Assembly (NCBI RefSeq): GCF_002025705.1 | Contig: NZ_CP018846.1 | Coordinates: 4,083,501 to 4,147,500 of the forward strand | Reading direction: 5' to 3' | Source: Pseudomonas putida | GTDB taxonomy: Bacteria; Pseudomonadota; Gammaproteobacteria; Pseudomonadales; Pseudomonadaceae | Length of the DNA: 64,000 nt | In this document: piece by piece, positions 41,770 through 50,417 of the stretch | Layout of the letters: every line of letters begins with the position of its first letter | Position numbering within the stretch: position 1 is the stretch's first letter | Translations under genes and position numbers: made by a program | Notes under the pieces: model-generated | What the model was told of the DNA's origin: nothing | Database searches by the model: none | Seen by the model: the letters and a program-made list of their open reading frames with translations, nothing else

Positions 41770-41983
41770 AGATCGAGCGCCGCCCGCGCGGCGCATCGCG
41801 GATAAATCCGCTCCTACATTTGTTGCAACGTGCCGAACCTGTAACGCCATGGTTGCCAGCCTTGGCGCATGTCTTGAGTCTTGCAAACAAGGCAGGCAAC
41901 CATGGCCTGACAGGCATGGCCACGTTGCAACAAATGTAGGAGCGGATTTATCCGCGATGCGCCGCGCGGGCGGCGCTCGATCT
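41770..41983. repeat. Long palindromic repeat, copy 3
   Basis: This copy is oriented like copy 2, and its arms are nearly identical to copies 1 and 4. The flanking bases continue the inverted symmetry: GAGGTGTTCGCC upstream and GGCGAGCACCT downstream. It lies in the 397-base gap between the endonuclease gene and surE. Confidence 0.85.
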
Positions 41984-42107
41984 AACAGGCGCTGAACCTT
42001 CCATGGCGAGCACCTGTAAGCCACTACACATCCCCCCCGCCATTCAATCCGAAGAAACCGGTCTAGTCTCAGCTGTCGGAACCCATCACAAGGATCAACC
42101 GACAGCC

Positions 42108-42875
42108 ATGACTCAGCAAAAACTTGGAAGGATTCTGCTCACCAACGACGACGGCATCGACGCCCCTGGCCTGAAAGTCCTGGAGCAGGTTGCCGCGCAA
42201 CTGGCCGATGAGGTGTGGGTGGTTGCCCCGCGTGCAGACCAGAGCGGCACCTCGCACTCGCTCAGCCTGCACGCTCCGCTGCGGGTCAGTGAGCATGGTG
42301 ACAAACGCTTCGCCGTCACCGGCACGCCAGGTGACTGCGTGGTGATGGCGGTGCAGCACCTGCTCAAGGACGCGCGGCCAGACCTCATCCTTTCCGGGGT
42401 CAACCGAGGCGCGAACCTGGGCCTGGAAACGGTGTTCTCCGGCACGGTCGGTGCCGCCATGACGGGCATGCTGCTAGGGATTCGCTCGATTGCCCTGAGC
42501 CAGGCCTATAGCGACCGGGCAGACGTGCCTTGGGACAACGCGCTGACCCACGCGCCCAAGGTGCTGCAGGCACTGCTGAGCCAGGATTGGCCAAGCGATG
42601 CCTGCCTGAATGTGAACTTCCCCGACTGCGACCCGCAGGCCACCTTGCCTTTGAAGGTGACGCGGCAAGGTGCCGGGCCTTTGAACAGCATGTCGGTGCG
42701 CAAAGAGGTGGACCCTCGTGGGTTCGACTACCACTGGATCAAGCTGAACAATGCCAGGGAGGTCGACCAGCCTGGGACTGAAATGGCTGAACTGGCGGCA
42801 GGGCATGTCACCGTCACACCGCTGCAGTTTGAGAGAACACATATGGCGGCGTTCAATGATGTGGCGTTGAAGTGA
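42108..42875 (+). CDS. surE: 5'/3'-nucleotidase SurE family protein
   Basis: SurE proteins are metal-dependent phosphatases acting on nucleoside monophosphates. The 255-residue product has the active-site motifs ILLTNDDGIDAPGL (N13, D14, D15), APRADQSGTSHSLSL (serine/threonine loop near 46-50) and LILSGVNRGANLG (N99). The start at 42108 gives the usual short N-terminus (MTQQKLGRILLTNDDGIDAP). In Pseudomonas the main surE lies next to pcm, nlpD and rpoS. Here none of these is adjacent, so this is probably a second, accessory SurE. The gene stands alone between two palindromic repeats in opposite orientation. Confidence 0.88.
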   Translation: MTQQKLGRILLTNDDGIDAPGLKVLEQVAAQLADEVWVVAPRADQSGTSHSLSLHAPLRVSEHGDKRFAVTGTPGDCVVMAVQHLLKDARPDLILSGVNRGANLGLETVFSGTVGAAMTGMLLGIRSIALSQAYSDRADVPWDNALTHAPKVLQALLSQDWPSDACLNVNFPDCDPQATLPLKVTRQGAGPLNSMSVRKEVDPRGFDYHWIKLNNAREVDQPGTEMAELAAGHVTVTPLQFERTHMAAFNDVALK

Positions 42876-42901
42876 TCATCGCGAGAGGTTCAGCGCCTGT
42901 G

Positions 42902-43113
42902 AGATCGAGCGCCGCCCGCGCGGCGCATCGCGGATAAATCCGCTCCTACATTTGTTGCAACGTGACCATGCCTGGGAGGCCATGGTTGTCAGCCGTTTGT
43001 AGGGCTCAAGACATGCGCCAGGGCTGGCAACCATGGCGTAACAGGTTCGGCACGTTGCAACAGATGTAGGAGCGGATTTATCCGCGATGCGCCGCGCGGG
43101 CGGCGCTCGATCT
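42902..43113. repeat. Long palindromic repeat, copy 4
   Basis: This copy is oriented like copy 1 and opposite to copy 3, on the other side of surE. The symmetry extends outwards: AGAGGTTCAGCGCCTGT before the element and ACAGGCGCTGAACCTT after it, giving ~260 bp of dyad. One mismatch (CAACAGATGT against CAACAAATGT) breaks the inner arm. Confidence 0.85.
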
Positions 43114-43165
43114 CACAGGCGCTGAACCTTTCACGGCGAACACCTCTGAACCGTTGCACAACCCA

Positions 43166-44797
43166 CTATGACCTCTCAGGCAACTTCATATGCCGCGCAT
43201 ACCAAGGCCTGCGCGGCGTACGCCGCAGCAGGTCGCCAACATCCCGCTCACCGCTGAAGGCAATGCGCAACGCCAGCTTCATCGCCTCCACCTCCATCTC
43301 CCCAGCACCGCCCCCCGCATCGGAAATACCCCCACAGCCATGGGTCATCGGCCCGAGCCAAGGGTCACCAACCTGCACCCAACGCCCCGGCGCAAACCAC
43401 GACACGCCATTGACCTCGCGACGCTGCACCTCCCCCGGATGGGCGCGTTCGTGGGCCCGGTACCAGTCCTCGATGCGGTCGTCGATCCAACCATGGAAGC
43501 GCCAGAACACCGGGTTCACATGGGACGAGAACGGGTCGCCGAGGAAGTCGTTTTCCTCGCGGAACCAACGCGCCGCATAGTCCGTCTGGTTCCGGTCGCC
43601 CATCACCGGCGCACCATTGGAAGGGTCGCGGGTGACGGTTGCCCAGCGCATGTGCAGCCAGTCGTGGATGTTCAGCTCCACCTCCGAGCCGAACTGCCCG
43701 AGGGTCAGGCGGCTGAGGTAGTCAGGGTCCTGGTACTGCGATTCCCAGACCTGGAAATTGCTGAAGAACGTTTCTGCCGCCTTGATGCCATGCAGCCATT
43801 GGCTCAGTTCCTCATCATTGGCCGCGACCCAGGCCGGCGGCACCGAGTTGCCGTCATGGTTTTCCTGATAGCGGATGAACCCTTGCCGGTCGTACTCAAG
43901 CTGCGGTGACGGCAGCGGCAGTTGCGCCCAGTTCGGCAAGTCGGGCTGCAAGCCACGCGCATGCCTCAGCATGTGCCGGTGCATGAAGAAGAAGTCCTCG
44001 CCGGAACCATTGAGGTGCTTGCGCCGCCCACGAGCGCCGCGTTCGGCGTCACGCGGGCCAGGTTGCCAGCCGGCACCGCGCAGGGCATCGCGCTTGCTGT
44101 CGTCCAGGCGGTGCCACTTGTCCCGGGTGGCATGCCACACCTGGTGAAACAGCCGGTGCTCGGGCGAATTCAGCCAGGCCATCAGCGCCGGCGCCAGCGG
44201 CGTGACCTGGCGTGCCTCGGGGAAGGCGCGCTTGCTGGCGACGAAGTGGTTGTCCGGTTCAGGGCTCAGCAGCGGCCGGTCGATGCGACGGATGCGCCCG
44301 GTCAGGGTGCCGGCACCGGCGTTGCCCCAGGAAGCCCAGACTTCATCGAGGGTCGCCACCAGTTCATGGCTCGGCGCTGACGCCCCAGCCGGCACCAGGC
44401 GCCAGCGAACCTTGCCGGCATCGGCGGCAACCAGCTCGCCGAGCACCCGGTAGCGCGGCTGGTCACTGCCGCGCAGGCGTTCGGCCACGTCGATGAAGCC
44501 GCGCAGCGAGCGGCCGGTCGGGCCGACATCGAGCAGCATCTGCACACCCTGCAGCGGCAGGCCATCCAGGCCGGCCTCGGCACCACTGAAGCGCAGGTCC
44601 CAGATGCCGCGCAGCTTGTCGCCGATGCGCACGCCCGCACTGGCGGCGGCCTCGACCGTGGCCTCGCCGGGGGTCTCCACTTCATCCTTCCTGAGCTTCT
44701 CGTCGTGGTCCTGCGGCTGGCGCGCATACCACGCTGCCGAACCCGCCGCCCCGGCTACCGCCAGCCCCACCATGAACCCACGCCTGGAAAACCTCAT
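43166..44797 (-). CDS. pvdP: Pyoverdine-maturation tyrosinase PvdP
   Basis: PvdP is the periplasmic copper tyrosinase that forms the pyoverdine chromophore by oxidising the tyrosine of ferribactin. From the ATG at 44797 it has 543 residues and a twin-arginine signal (MRFSRRGFMVGLAVAGAAGS). The two copper sites are visible: HQVWH with the nearby FFFMHRHMLRH, and ELNIHDWLHMRW with NPVFWRFHGWIDDRIEDWY. An upstream GTG (44824) is possible but leaves almost no leader after the PvdS promoter. It is divergent from pvdM-N-O. Confidence 0.92.
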   Translation of the reverse strand: MRFSRRGFMVGLAVAGAAGSAAWYARQPQDHDEKLRKDEVETPGEATVEAAASAGVRIGDKLRGIWDLRFSGAEAGLDGLPLQGVQMLLDVGPTGRSLRGFIDVAERLRGSDQPRYRVLGELVAADAGKVRWRLVPAGASAPSHELVATLDEVWASWGNAGAGTLTGRIRRIDRPLLSPEPDNHFVASKRAFPEARQVTPLAPALMAWLNSPEHRLFHQVWHATRDKWHRLDDSKRDALRGAGWQPGPRDAERGARGRRKHLNGSGEDFFFMHRHMLRHARGLQPDLPNWAQLPLPSPQLEYDRQGFIRYQENHDGNSVPPAWVAANDEELSQWLHGIKAAETFFSNFQVWESQYQDPDYLSRLTLGQFGSEVELNIHDWLHMRWATVTRDPSNGAPVMGDRNQTDYAARWFREENDFLGDPFSSHVNPVFWRFHGWIDDRIEDWYRAHERAHPGEVQRREVNGVSWFAPGRWVQVGDPWLGPMTHGCGGISDAGGGAGEMEVEAMKLALRIAFSGERDVGDLLRRTPRRPWYARHMKLPERS

Positions 44798-44839
44798 CGC
44801 CACATCCGTATCCGTGTCAGCCACGCCTATCGAGCTAGA

Positions 44840-44863
44840 ACGAGATGCCGGGCAGCAAATTTA
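44840..44863 (-). promoter_or_regulatory. PvdS-type promoter of pvdP
   Basis: On the minus strand TAAAT (44863-44859) and CGT (44842-44840) are separated by exactly 16 bases. This matches the -35/-10 elements recognised by the iron-starvation sigma factor PvdS (TAAAT-N16-CGT). It lies ~43 bases upstream of the pvdP ATG. Confidence 0.75.
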
Positions 44864-44878
44864 CCAGTAGCACACCGC

Positions 44879-44902
44879 TAAATTTCCCCCTGCCGCTCTC
44901 GT
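44879..44902 (+). promoter_or_regulatory. PvdS-type promoter of pvdM-N-O
   Basis: TAAAT (44879-44883), 16 bases including a run of Cs (TTCCCCC), and CGT (44900-44902) form a full iron-starvation box (GCTAAATTTCCCC). It faces away from the pvdP promoter; the two -35 elements are 15 bases apart. The pvdM start is 74 bases downstream. Confidence 0.8.
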
Positions 44903-44975
44903 CCCTCCGTGACAGGCAAGCCCCGTGATCGCGGCTGCCGCAACCGCATCGACCCTGGCAACCAACGGGATGGCA

Positions 44976-46334
44976 ATGAACACGACACGCTTGCGCAAGG
45001 CCCCCTACCTCGCCGCCTTGGCGCTGATCCTCACACTCGCGGGCGCCGCGGCCTGGTACTTCTTCATCTACCTGCCCGCCGGCTACCCGCGCGAGGTGAT
45101 GAAACATGCCGAAGAGCTGCAGGAACGCATCATCTCCTTCGACAGCCACATCACCGTGCCGCTGAACTTCGGCACCGAAGGCAAAGAGGCCGACAAGGAC
45201 GGCAGCGGCCAGTTCGACCTGGTCAAGGCTGGCCGCGGCCGCCTCTCTGGCGCGGCGCTGACGATCTTCGGCTGGCCGGAAATCTGGAACGGCGCCAACG
45301 CGCCCCATCGCCCGACTGCCGCCTTCGTCGATGAAGCACGCCAGCAGCAGGAAATGCGCTACAAGATCCTCACCGGCATGGTCCGCGACTATCCCAACCA
45401 GGTCGCCATCGCCTACACCCCCGCTGACTTCCGACGCCTGCACGGCGAAGGCAAGTTCGCGATCTTCCTCAGCATGCTCAATGCCTACCCGCTGGGCCAC
45501 GACCTGAATGCCTTGGACACCTGGGCCGCGCGCGGCATGCGCATGTTCGGCTTCAGTTACGTGGGCAACAACGCCTGGGCCGACTCTTCGCGCCCGCTGC
45601 CGTTCCTCAACGACACCCCCGACGCCCTCGGCGGCCTGTCGCCGCTGGGTGAACAGGCCGTGGGCCGGCTCAACGACCTGGGCGTGATCATCGATGTCTC
45701 GCAGATGTCTACCCTGGCGCTGGAAGACGTCGCCCGCCTGAGCCGCGCGCCGATGGTCGCCTCGCACTCGGCACCGCGTGCACTGGTGGACATCCCGCGC
45801 AACCTCAGCGACCACGAGCTGCAAGCGATCAAGCACAGCGGCGGCGTGGTTCAGGTGGTGGGCTTCCCGGCCTACCTCAAGCCGCTGAGCCAGGGCACCC
45901 TGGACAAGCTCAACACCCTGCGCAAGCGCTTCGACCTGCAGCCGCTGAACGGCCTGGCCAACGCCCTGATGCCGGGCGACGCGATCATTTCCATCTGGCC
46001 GGAAAAGAAGTTCGGCGAGTACGCCAGCGCGCTCTACGCCATCCTCGACGAAGAGCCCCGCGCCACAGTCAAGGACATGGTCGACGCCATCGACTACACG
46101 GTGCGCAAGATCGGCATCGACCACGTCGGCATCGCCTCCGACTTCAACGATGGCGGCGGCGTCACCGGCTGGATGAACGTCGGCGAGTCGCGCAATGTCA
46201 CCGCCGAGCTGATCCAGCGCGGTTACTCCGACGCCGATATCGCCAAGCTGTGGGGCGGTAACTTCCTGCGCGTGTGGGAAGAGGTGCAACGCCTGGCCAA
46301 ACCCGGCACCAACACTCAAGCGGAGCGTGGCTGA
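44976..46334 (+). CDS. pvdM: Pyoverdine-maturation dipeptidase-like protein PvdM
   Basis: PvdM is a periplasmic protein of the renal-dipeptidase (M19) family required for pyoverdine maturation, acting in oxidation of the dihydropyoverdine intermediate. The 452-residue product has an N-terminal signal anchor (LAALALILTLAGAAAWYFFI). Family motifs are IISFDSHITVPLNFG, VASHSAPRALVDIPRNLSD and IDHVGIASDFNDGGG. The metal motif normally HxD reads HIT here. Its stop overlaps the pvdN ATG (TGATG). Confidence 0.92.
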   Translation: MNTTRLRKAPYLAALALILTLAGAAAWYFFIYLPAGYPREVMKHAEELQERIISFDSHITVPLNFGTEGKEADKDGSGQFDLVKAGRGRLSGAALTIFGWPEIWNGANAPHRPTAAFVDEARQQQEMRYKILTGMVRDYPNQVAIAYTPADFRRLHGEGKFAIFLSMLNAYPLGHDLNALDTWAARGMRMFGFSYVGNNAWADSSRPLPFLNDTPDALGGLSPLGEQAVGRLNDLGVIIDVSQMSTLALEDVARLSRAPMVASHSAPRALVDIPRNLSDHELQAIKHSGGVVQVVGFPAYLKPLSQGTLDKLNTLRKRFDLQPLNGLANALMPGDAIISIWPEKKFGEYASALYAILDEEPRATVKDMVDAIDYTVRKIGIDHVGIASDFNDGGGVTGWMNVGESRNVTAELIQRGYSDADIAKLWGGNFLRVWEEVQRLAKPGTNTQAERG

Positions 46335-47623
46335 TGAACGACCGTCGCAGCTTTCTCAAGCAGGCAGGCGTGCTTGCCGCCGCCCTGCCCCTGACCGGCA
46401 GTTTTGCCCAGACCGCACTGGCTGCCACGCCTGTGGCAAACCCCGGCCAGAACAAATGGCAGGCCCTGCGCCAGCAGTTCGACCTGGACCCGGCCTACCT
46501 GCACTTCTGCAATTTCCTGCTTGCCTCCCACCCCCGTGTGGTCAGCGAGGCCATCGCCCGCTTCCGTGCGCGGCTGGACCAGAACCCGGGCGAAATGGTC
46601 GACTGGGACCGCGAGGAACTTTGGGGCTATGAAAACGAAGTGCGCGCGTGGGCCGGCCGCTACTTCGGCGTGCAGCCGGGCCAGGTGGCCCTGACCGGCA
46701 GCACCACCGATGGTTTGTCGATGATCTACGGCGGCCTGCAGGTAGCGCCGGGCAAGGAGATCCTGGTCAGCGCCCACGAGCACTACTCCACCAACACCCG
46801 CCTGGCCTACCGCGAACGGCTGATGGGCACCCAGGTGCGCCGGGTGGCGCTGTTCAAGGAACCGCAATTGGCCTCGGTGGACGAAATGCTCGGCAATATC
46901 CGCCAGGCCATCCGCCCGGAAACCCGCGTGCTCGGCATGACCTGGGTGCAGTCCGGCAGCGGTGTCAAGCTGCCGATCCGTGAAGTCGGCGAACTGGTGA
47001 AAACCGTCAACCAGAGCCGCGACGAGCAGGACCGGATCATTTACGTGGTCGACGGCGTACACGGCTTCGGCATCGAGGACGTGAACTTCGCCGACTTCAA
47101 CTGCGATTACTTCATCGCCGGCACCCACAAGTGGCTGTTCGGCCCACGCGGTACCGGCGTGATCATCGCCCGCGAAACAAAGCCCCAGCCCTATCTGGTG
47201 CCCAGCCTGCCGACCTTCACCAAGGGCGAGAACTTCGGCACCTTGATGACCCCCGGTGGCTACCACGCCTTCGACCATCGCCTGGCCCTGGGCAAGGCGT
47301 TCGAACTGCACCTGCAACTGGGCAAGGCCGATGTCCAGGCCCGCGTGCACCAGCTCAACGACTACCTCAAGCAGCGCCTCGCCGAGCACTCCAAGGTGCA
47401 GCTGGTGACGCCACGCAGCAGCCAGCTTTCCGCAGGCTTCACCTTCTTCCGCGTCGAGGGCCGCGATTGCGACGCCGTCGCCCGCCACCTGATGGCCAAC
47501 AAGGTGATCAGCGATGCCGTCGACCGTGATGTCGGCCCGGTAGTGCGCCTGGCCCCGAGCCTGCTCAACGACGAAGCCGAGATCGACCGGGTGATGGCCA
47601 TCCTCGCCCCGCAACTCGCCTGA
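46334..47623 (+). CDS. pvdN: PLP-dependent pyoverdine side-chain enzyme PvdN
   Basis: PvdN is a periplasmic PLP enzyme that converts the glutamate side chain of the chromophore to succinamide. The 429-residue product has a twin-arginine signal (MNDRRSFLKQAGVLAAALPL), with the cofactor probably bound before export. The aspartate in YVVDGVHGFGIEDVNFADF and the PLP lysine in FIAGTHKWLFGPRGTGV are conserved. The fold is the NifS/CsdB aminotransferase class V. It overlaps pvdM at TGATG and pvdO follows 25 bases later. Confidence 0.94.
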   Translation: MNDRRSFLKQAGVLAAALPLTGSFAQTALAATPVANPGQNKWQALRQQFDLDPAYLHFCNFLLASHPRVVSEAIARFRARLDQNPGEMVDWDREELWGYENEVRAWAGRYFGVQPGQVALTGSTTDGLSMIYGGLQVAPGKEILVSAHEHYSTNTRLAYRERLMGTQVRRVALFKEPQLASVDEMLGNIRQAIRPETRVLGMTWVQSGSGVKLPIREVGELVKTVNQSRDEQDRIIYVVDGVHGFGIEDVNFADFNCDYFIAGTHKWLFGPRGTGVIIARETKPQPYLVPSLPTFTKGENFGTLMTPGGYHAFDHRLALGKAFELHLQLGKADVQARVHQLNDYLKQRLAEHSKVQLVTPRSSQLSAGFTFFRVEGRDCDAVARHLMANKVISDAVDRDVGPVVRLAPSLLNDEAEIDRVMAILAPQLA

Positions 47624-47648
47624 CCTTTCGCCTTTCAAGAGAACCGCC

Positions 47649-48503
47649 ATGCACATGTTCAAGCCCCTGGCCCTGATGGCCGCCCTGCTCGCCAGCGCCC
47701 CGGCCTTTGCCGCCGGCACGCACACACCCGGCAAAACCTTCAAGGACTGCAAGGACTGCCCCGAAATGGTCGTGCTGCCCGCCGGCAGCTTCACCATGGG
47801 CGTACCGGATGACGAAGTCGGCCGCCAGCCCGACGAAGGCCCGATGCACACCGTGACCTTCGCCAAACCCTTCGCCATCAGCCAGTTCCAGGTGCAGGCC
47901 AAGCAGTTGCAGGCCTGGCAACGCGAAGCCAAGGTCACCCTGCCTGACGGCGACGACCGCCCAGGGCGCCGTTGCACCAACGGCAAGCCCAGCTACCCGC
48001 AAGGCCCCGACCAGCCGGCGGTGTGCATCAGCTATGACGAGGTCAAGGCCTACGTGGCCTGGCTGTCGAAGAAGACCGGCAAGCATTACCGCATGCTCAG
48101 CGAAGCCGAGCGCGAATACGGCGCCCGCGCAGGCTCCAGCGGCCCGTTCCCGTTCCCCTTCGATGAAGGCAAGGAATACAGCATCGCCAAGCACGCCAAC
48201 ACCTATGGCGCCGCCGACGGTTACAACTACACCTCGCCCGCCGGCAGCTTCCCGGCCAACGCCTTCGGCCTCTACGACATGCACGGCAACGTCTACGAAT
48301 GGGTTGCCGACTGCCGCCACGACAGCTACGTCGGCGCGCCCGGCGATGGCAGCGCGTGGATGGAAGCGAGCTGCGAGTACAACCACATCCGCGGCAACGA
48401 CTACAGCGAAGCGCCGGTGTTCTCCCGCTCGGGCAACCGCAATTACCGCGAACCCTATGTGCGCGGTGACTGGCTGGGCTTCCGGGTAGCCCGCGAGCTC
48501 TGA
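47649..48503 (+). CDS. pvdO: Pyoverdine-maturation protein PvdO (FGE-like)
   Basis: PvdO is a periplasmic protein with the formylglycine-generating-enzyme (sulfatase-modifying) fold, needed for a late oxidation in chromophore formation. The 284-residue product has a Sec signal peptide (LALMAALLASAPAFAAG) and the fold motifs EMVVLPAGSFTMGVPDDEVG, YRMLSEAEREYGARAG, FGLYDMHGNVYEWVADC, RSGNRNYREPY and WLGFRVAREL. It follows pvdN with an AAGAGA Shine-Dalgarno and ends the pvdM-N-O unit. A separate PvdS promoter starts pvdE downstream. Confidence 0.92.
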   Translation: MHMFKPLALMAALLASAPAFAAGTHTPGKTFKDCKDCPEMVVLPAGSFTMGVPDDEVGRQPDEGPMHTVTFAKPFAISQFQVQAKQLQAWQREAKVTLPDGDDRPGRRCTNGKPSYPQGPDQPAVCISYDEVKAYVAWLSKKTGKHYRMLSEAEREYGARAGSSGPFPFPFDEGKEYSIAKHANTYGAADGYNYTSPAGSFPANAFGLYDMHGNVYEWVADCRHDSYVGAPGDGSAWMEASCEYNHIRGNDYSEAPVFSRSGNRNYREPYVRGDWLGFRVAREL

Positions 48504-48569
48504 GCAACACCCCTCTGCCAGGTACCGCCAGCGCTACCTGACTTGCCCGGGCGCACGGCCCGGGCCGGC

Positions 48570-48593
48570 TAAATCACAGCCCCCCTCACACGT
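48570..48593 (+). promoter_or_regulatory. PvdS-type promoter of pvdE
   Basis: TAAAT (48570-48574), 16 bases (C-rich) and CGT (48591-48593) repeat the iron-starvation box seen at pvdM and pvdP. It lies in the 171-base pvdO-pvdE gap, 82 bases before the pvdE ATG. Confidence 0.8.
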
Positions 48594-48674
48594 CTTTTCA
48601 CTGGGCAACCAGCCCACACGGCGCTCGCACGCGCAGCGCCGAAACCGCATCCGCGTACCCACCAGGAATTCACC

Positions 48675-50333
48675 ATGAACCGATCGACCCCTGGCGCACT
48701 CCGCGAACTCCTCGGCCTGCTCAAGCCTTACCGACTGATCGTCGCCCTGGCCGTCGTGCTGGGGATCGTCGGCGGCCTGTGCATCACCTTGCTGCTCGCC
48801 AACATCAACAACCTGCTGCATGCCCCCGGCGCCATCACCTGGGGCGTGGTACTGGCGTTCGCCGGTATCTGCCTGCTCGCCCTGTGCGCGTCCATCGCCT
48901 CGGACATCGGCACCAACTATGTCGGCCAGCATGTGATCGCCAGGCTGCGCCGCGACCTCGGCGAAAAAGTGCTCAGCGCGCCCATCGAGCAGATCGAGCG
49001 CTACCGCAGCCACCGCCTGATCCCGGTGCTGACCCATGACGTCGACACCATCAGCGACTTTGCCTTCGCCTTCGCGCCACTGGCCATTTCCCTGTCGGTG
49101 ACCCTGGGTTGCCTCGGCTACCTGGCCCAGCTGTCCTTGCCGATGTTCCTGATCACCGCCTGCGCCATCCTGGTGGGCACGGCCGTGCAGTACATCGCAC
49201 GGGTGCGCGGTATCCGCGGCTTCCATGCGGCCCGCGAGGCGGAAGACGAAATGCAGCGGCATTACAGCGGTGTCGCGTCCGGGGCCAAGGAGCTGCGCAT
49301 CAGCCGCCCGCGGCGCCAGCGCATGTTCGACGAACGCATCAGCCGCACCGCCAACTTCATCCGCGACACCCACATCCGCTCGATCAACATCTTCGTGGTC
49401 GCCAAGAGCCTGGGCTCGATGCTGTTCTTCGTGGTCATCGGGCTGGTGCTGGCCCTGCAACAGGCCGAGCTGATCACCGACCCCAAGGTCACCAGCGGTT
49501 TCGTGCTGGTGCTGCTGTTCATGAAGGGGCCGCTTGAGCACCTGGTTTCGACCCTGCCCATCGTCAGCCGCGCGCAGATCGCCTTCCGCCGCATTGCCGA
49601 GCTGTCGACCCAGTTCTCCTCGCCCGAACCGCACCTGCTGCTCGACGCCCCTGAAGTCCCCGACCGGCAGATCAGCACCCTCGAACTGCGCAACGTGCGC
49701 TTTGCCTTCCCGCCAGTGGACGGTGCCGCGCCGTTTGCCCTGGGGCCGATCAACCTGCGCGTCGAACAGGGCGACATCCTGTTCATCGTCGGCGAGAACG
49801 GTTGCGGCAAGACCACACTGATCAAGCTGCTGCTGGGCCTGTACGCGCCCCATGAAGGCGAGATCGTGCTGGACGGCCAGGCCGTTACCGCCAGCAACCG
49901 CGACGATTACCGCCAGTTGTTCACCACGGTGTTTGCCGATTACTACCTGTTCGATGACCTGCTGCAGGACGGCCAGGCCTTGCCCGAGGACGCCGGCAAG
50001 TACCTGCAACGCCTGGAGATCGCCCACAAGGTGCAGATCCGCGATGGCGCCTTCACCACCACCGACCTGTCCACCGGCCAGCGCAAGCGCCTGGCACTGG
50101 TCAACGCCTGGCTGGAGAAACGCCCGGTGCTGGTGTTCGACGAGTGGGCCGCCGACCAGGACCCGACCTTCCGGCGCATTTTCTACACCGAATTGCTCCC
50201 GGAACTGAAGCGCCTGGGCAAGACCATCATCGTCATCAGCCACGACGACCGCTACTTCGACGTGGCCGATCACCTGCTGCGACTGCGCGACGGCAAGCGG
50301 GTGGAAGAAGAAATCACAGAATTTTCACATTGA
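48675..50333 (+). CDS. pvdE: Pyoverdine precursor ABC exporter PvdE
   Basis: PvdE exports acylated ferribactin to the periplasm for maturation. The 552-residue half-transporter has six membrane helices in residues ~15-300 (LIVALAVVLGIVGGLCITLL, FVVIGLVLALQQ). Its ATPase domain has Walker A VGENGCGKTTLIKLLLGL, signature-like DLSTGQRKRLALV, Walker B VLVFDEWAADQDP and the switch histidine in IIVISHDD. It belongs to the cyclic-peptide exporter group (SyrD/PvdE). Homodimer formation is expected. Confidence 0.94.
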   Translation: MNRSTPGALRELLGLLKPYRLIVALAVVLGIVGGLCITLLLANINNLLHAPGAITWGVVLAFAGICLLALCASIASDIGTNYVGQHVIARLRRDLGEKVLSAPIEQIERYRSHRLIPVLTHDVDTISDFAFAFAPLAISLSVTLGCLGYLAQLSLPMFLITACAILVGTAVQYIARVRGIRGFHAAREAEDEMQRHYSGVASGAKELRISRPRRQRMFDERISRTANFIRDTHIRSINIFVVAKSLGSMLFFVVIGLVLALQQAELITDPKVTSGFVLVLLFMKGPLEHLVSTLPIVSRAQIAFRRIAELSTQFSSPEPHLLLDAPEVPDRQISTLELRNVRFAFPPVDGAAPFALGPINLRVEQGDILFIVGENGCGKTTLIKLLLGLYAPHEGEIVLDGQAVTASNRDDYRQLFTTVFADYYLFDDLLQDGQALPEDAGKYLQRLEIAHKVQIRDGAFTTTDLSTGQRKRLALVNAWLEKRPVLVFDEWAADQDPTFRRIFYTELLPELKRLGKTIIVISHDDRYFDVADHLLRLRDGKRVEEEITEFSH

Positions 50334-50370
50334 TTTTTCCGGTTCTGGGGAGCCGGCACGTTACATAAAT

Positions 50371-50389
50371 GCAAATAAAACTCATAAGT
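50371..50389 (+). promoter_or_regulatory. Possible Fur box upstream of fpvA
   Basis: GCAAATAAAACTCATAAGT matches 11 of 19 positions of the classical Fur box (GATAATGATAATCATTATC) within an AT-rich island before fpvA. Direct Fur control of fpvA or of its sigma-factor site is plausible. No PvdS box with the CGT element is present: the TAAAT at 50366 is followed after 16 bases by AGT. Confidence 0.35.
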
Positions 50390-50417
50390 AATCTATCTGC
50401 TAACACTGAGTATCCGC

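Noticed and set aside
50366..50392. PvdS promoter before fpvA
   Set aside because: TAAAT is present at 50366 but the base triplet after 16 bases is AGT instead of CGT, unlike the three perfect boxes at pvdP, pvdM and pvdE.
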